Below are positions 5,009 through 5,022 of a DNA stretch of 5,022 nucleotides, one piece after another (positions within the stretch are counted from its first letter, which is position 1; each line of letters begins with the position of its first letter). This stretch comes from an uncultured Bacteroidales bacterium (GTDB lineage Bacteria > Bacteroidota > Bacteroidia > Bacteroidales > Bacteroidaceae): the NCBI GenBank assembly GCA_945788445.1, contig CALZMA010000092.1, positions 1 through 5,022 on the forward strand. The letters run 5' to 3'. The notes below the pieces were generated by a model. It ran no database searches. It was not told the DNA's origin and saw nothing but the letters and a program-made list of their open reading frames with translations. The position numbers were made by a program, and so were the translations under genes.

Positions 5009-5022
5009 TGATTGGGAGGGGA

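Noticed and set aside
4986..5022. Minus-strand frame ending at the TAG 4988-4986 as the C-terminus of an upstream gene
   Set aside because: Only about 11 codons are visible and nothing in them is recognisable; it cannot be told from intergenic sequence.

Overview
The window looks like chromosomal core sequence from a G+C-rich member of the Bacteroidota, most likely Bacteroidales. Four things point there: a set of lineage-typical proteins, namely the Bacteroidota type of LptE, a short SecG with a long tail, a small TPR-like cytoplasmic protein and a ComEA-like helix-hairpin-helix protein; no Shine-Dalgarno sequence before any start; a TAnnTTTG-type promoter box in front of the regulator gene; and the gene order regulator - lptE - TPR protein - secG, which I recall from Bacteroidales genomes. 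This placement is inferred, since no rRNA or other marker is present.

All six genes are on the minus strand, so transcription runs from the right edge to the left. From right to left: (1) a 134-base upstream region (4889-5022) with overlapping promoter-like elements, a 10-bp direct repeat and two dyads; (2) a sigma-54-dependent AAA+/Fis activator (3626-4888); (3) lptE, the outer-membrane LPS assembly lipoprotein (3067-3576); (4) a TPR-like protein (2246-2989); (5) secG (1917-2240), only 5 bases after the TPR gene; (6) a strong intrinsic terminator (1812-1890) with an unusual nested stem; (7) a polytopic membrane protein resembling DUF6057 (629-1768); (8) a helix-hairpin-helix protein cut by the left edge (1-589).

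Genes 2 to 5 read as one transcription unit: short gaps, no internal terminator, and a clear terminator after secG. The theme is envelope biogenesis, with LPS delivery to the outer membrane (LptE) and protein export (SecG) placed behind an enhancer-binding activator of sigma-54 RNA polymerase. The last two genes lie beyond the terminator with no promoter I can recognise, so they depend on read-through or on a promoter I cannot see.

The most interesting signal is the regulator's own control region. A single near-palindromic 17-base block (4910-4926) reads as a sigma-54 -24/-12 promoter on the plus strand, as a slightly weaker one on the minus strand, and also contains a perfect TAnnTTTG box pointing at the regulator. 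That suggests an autoregulated, possibly divergent, switch. I see no mobile element, RNA gene, CRISPR array or new defence-like system; apart from that control region and the nested terminator, this is fairly ordinary core genome.
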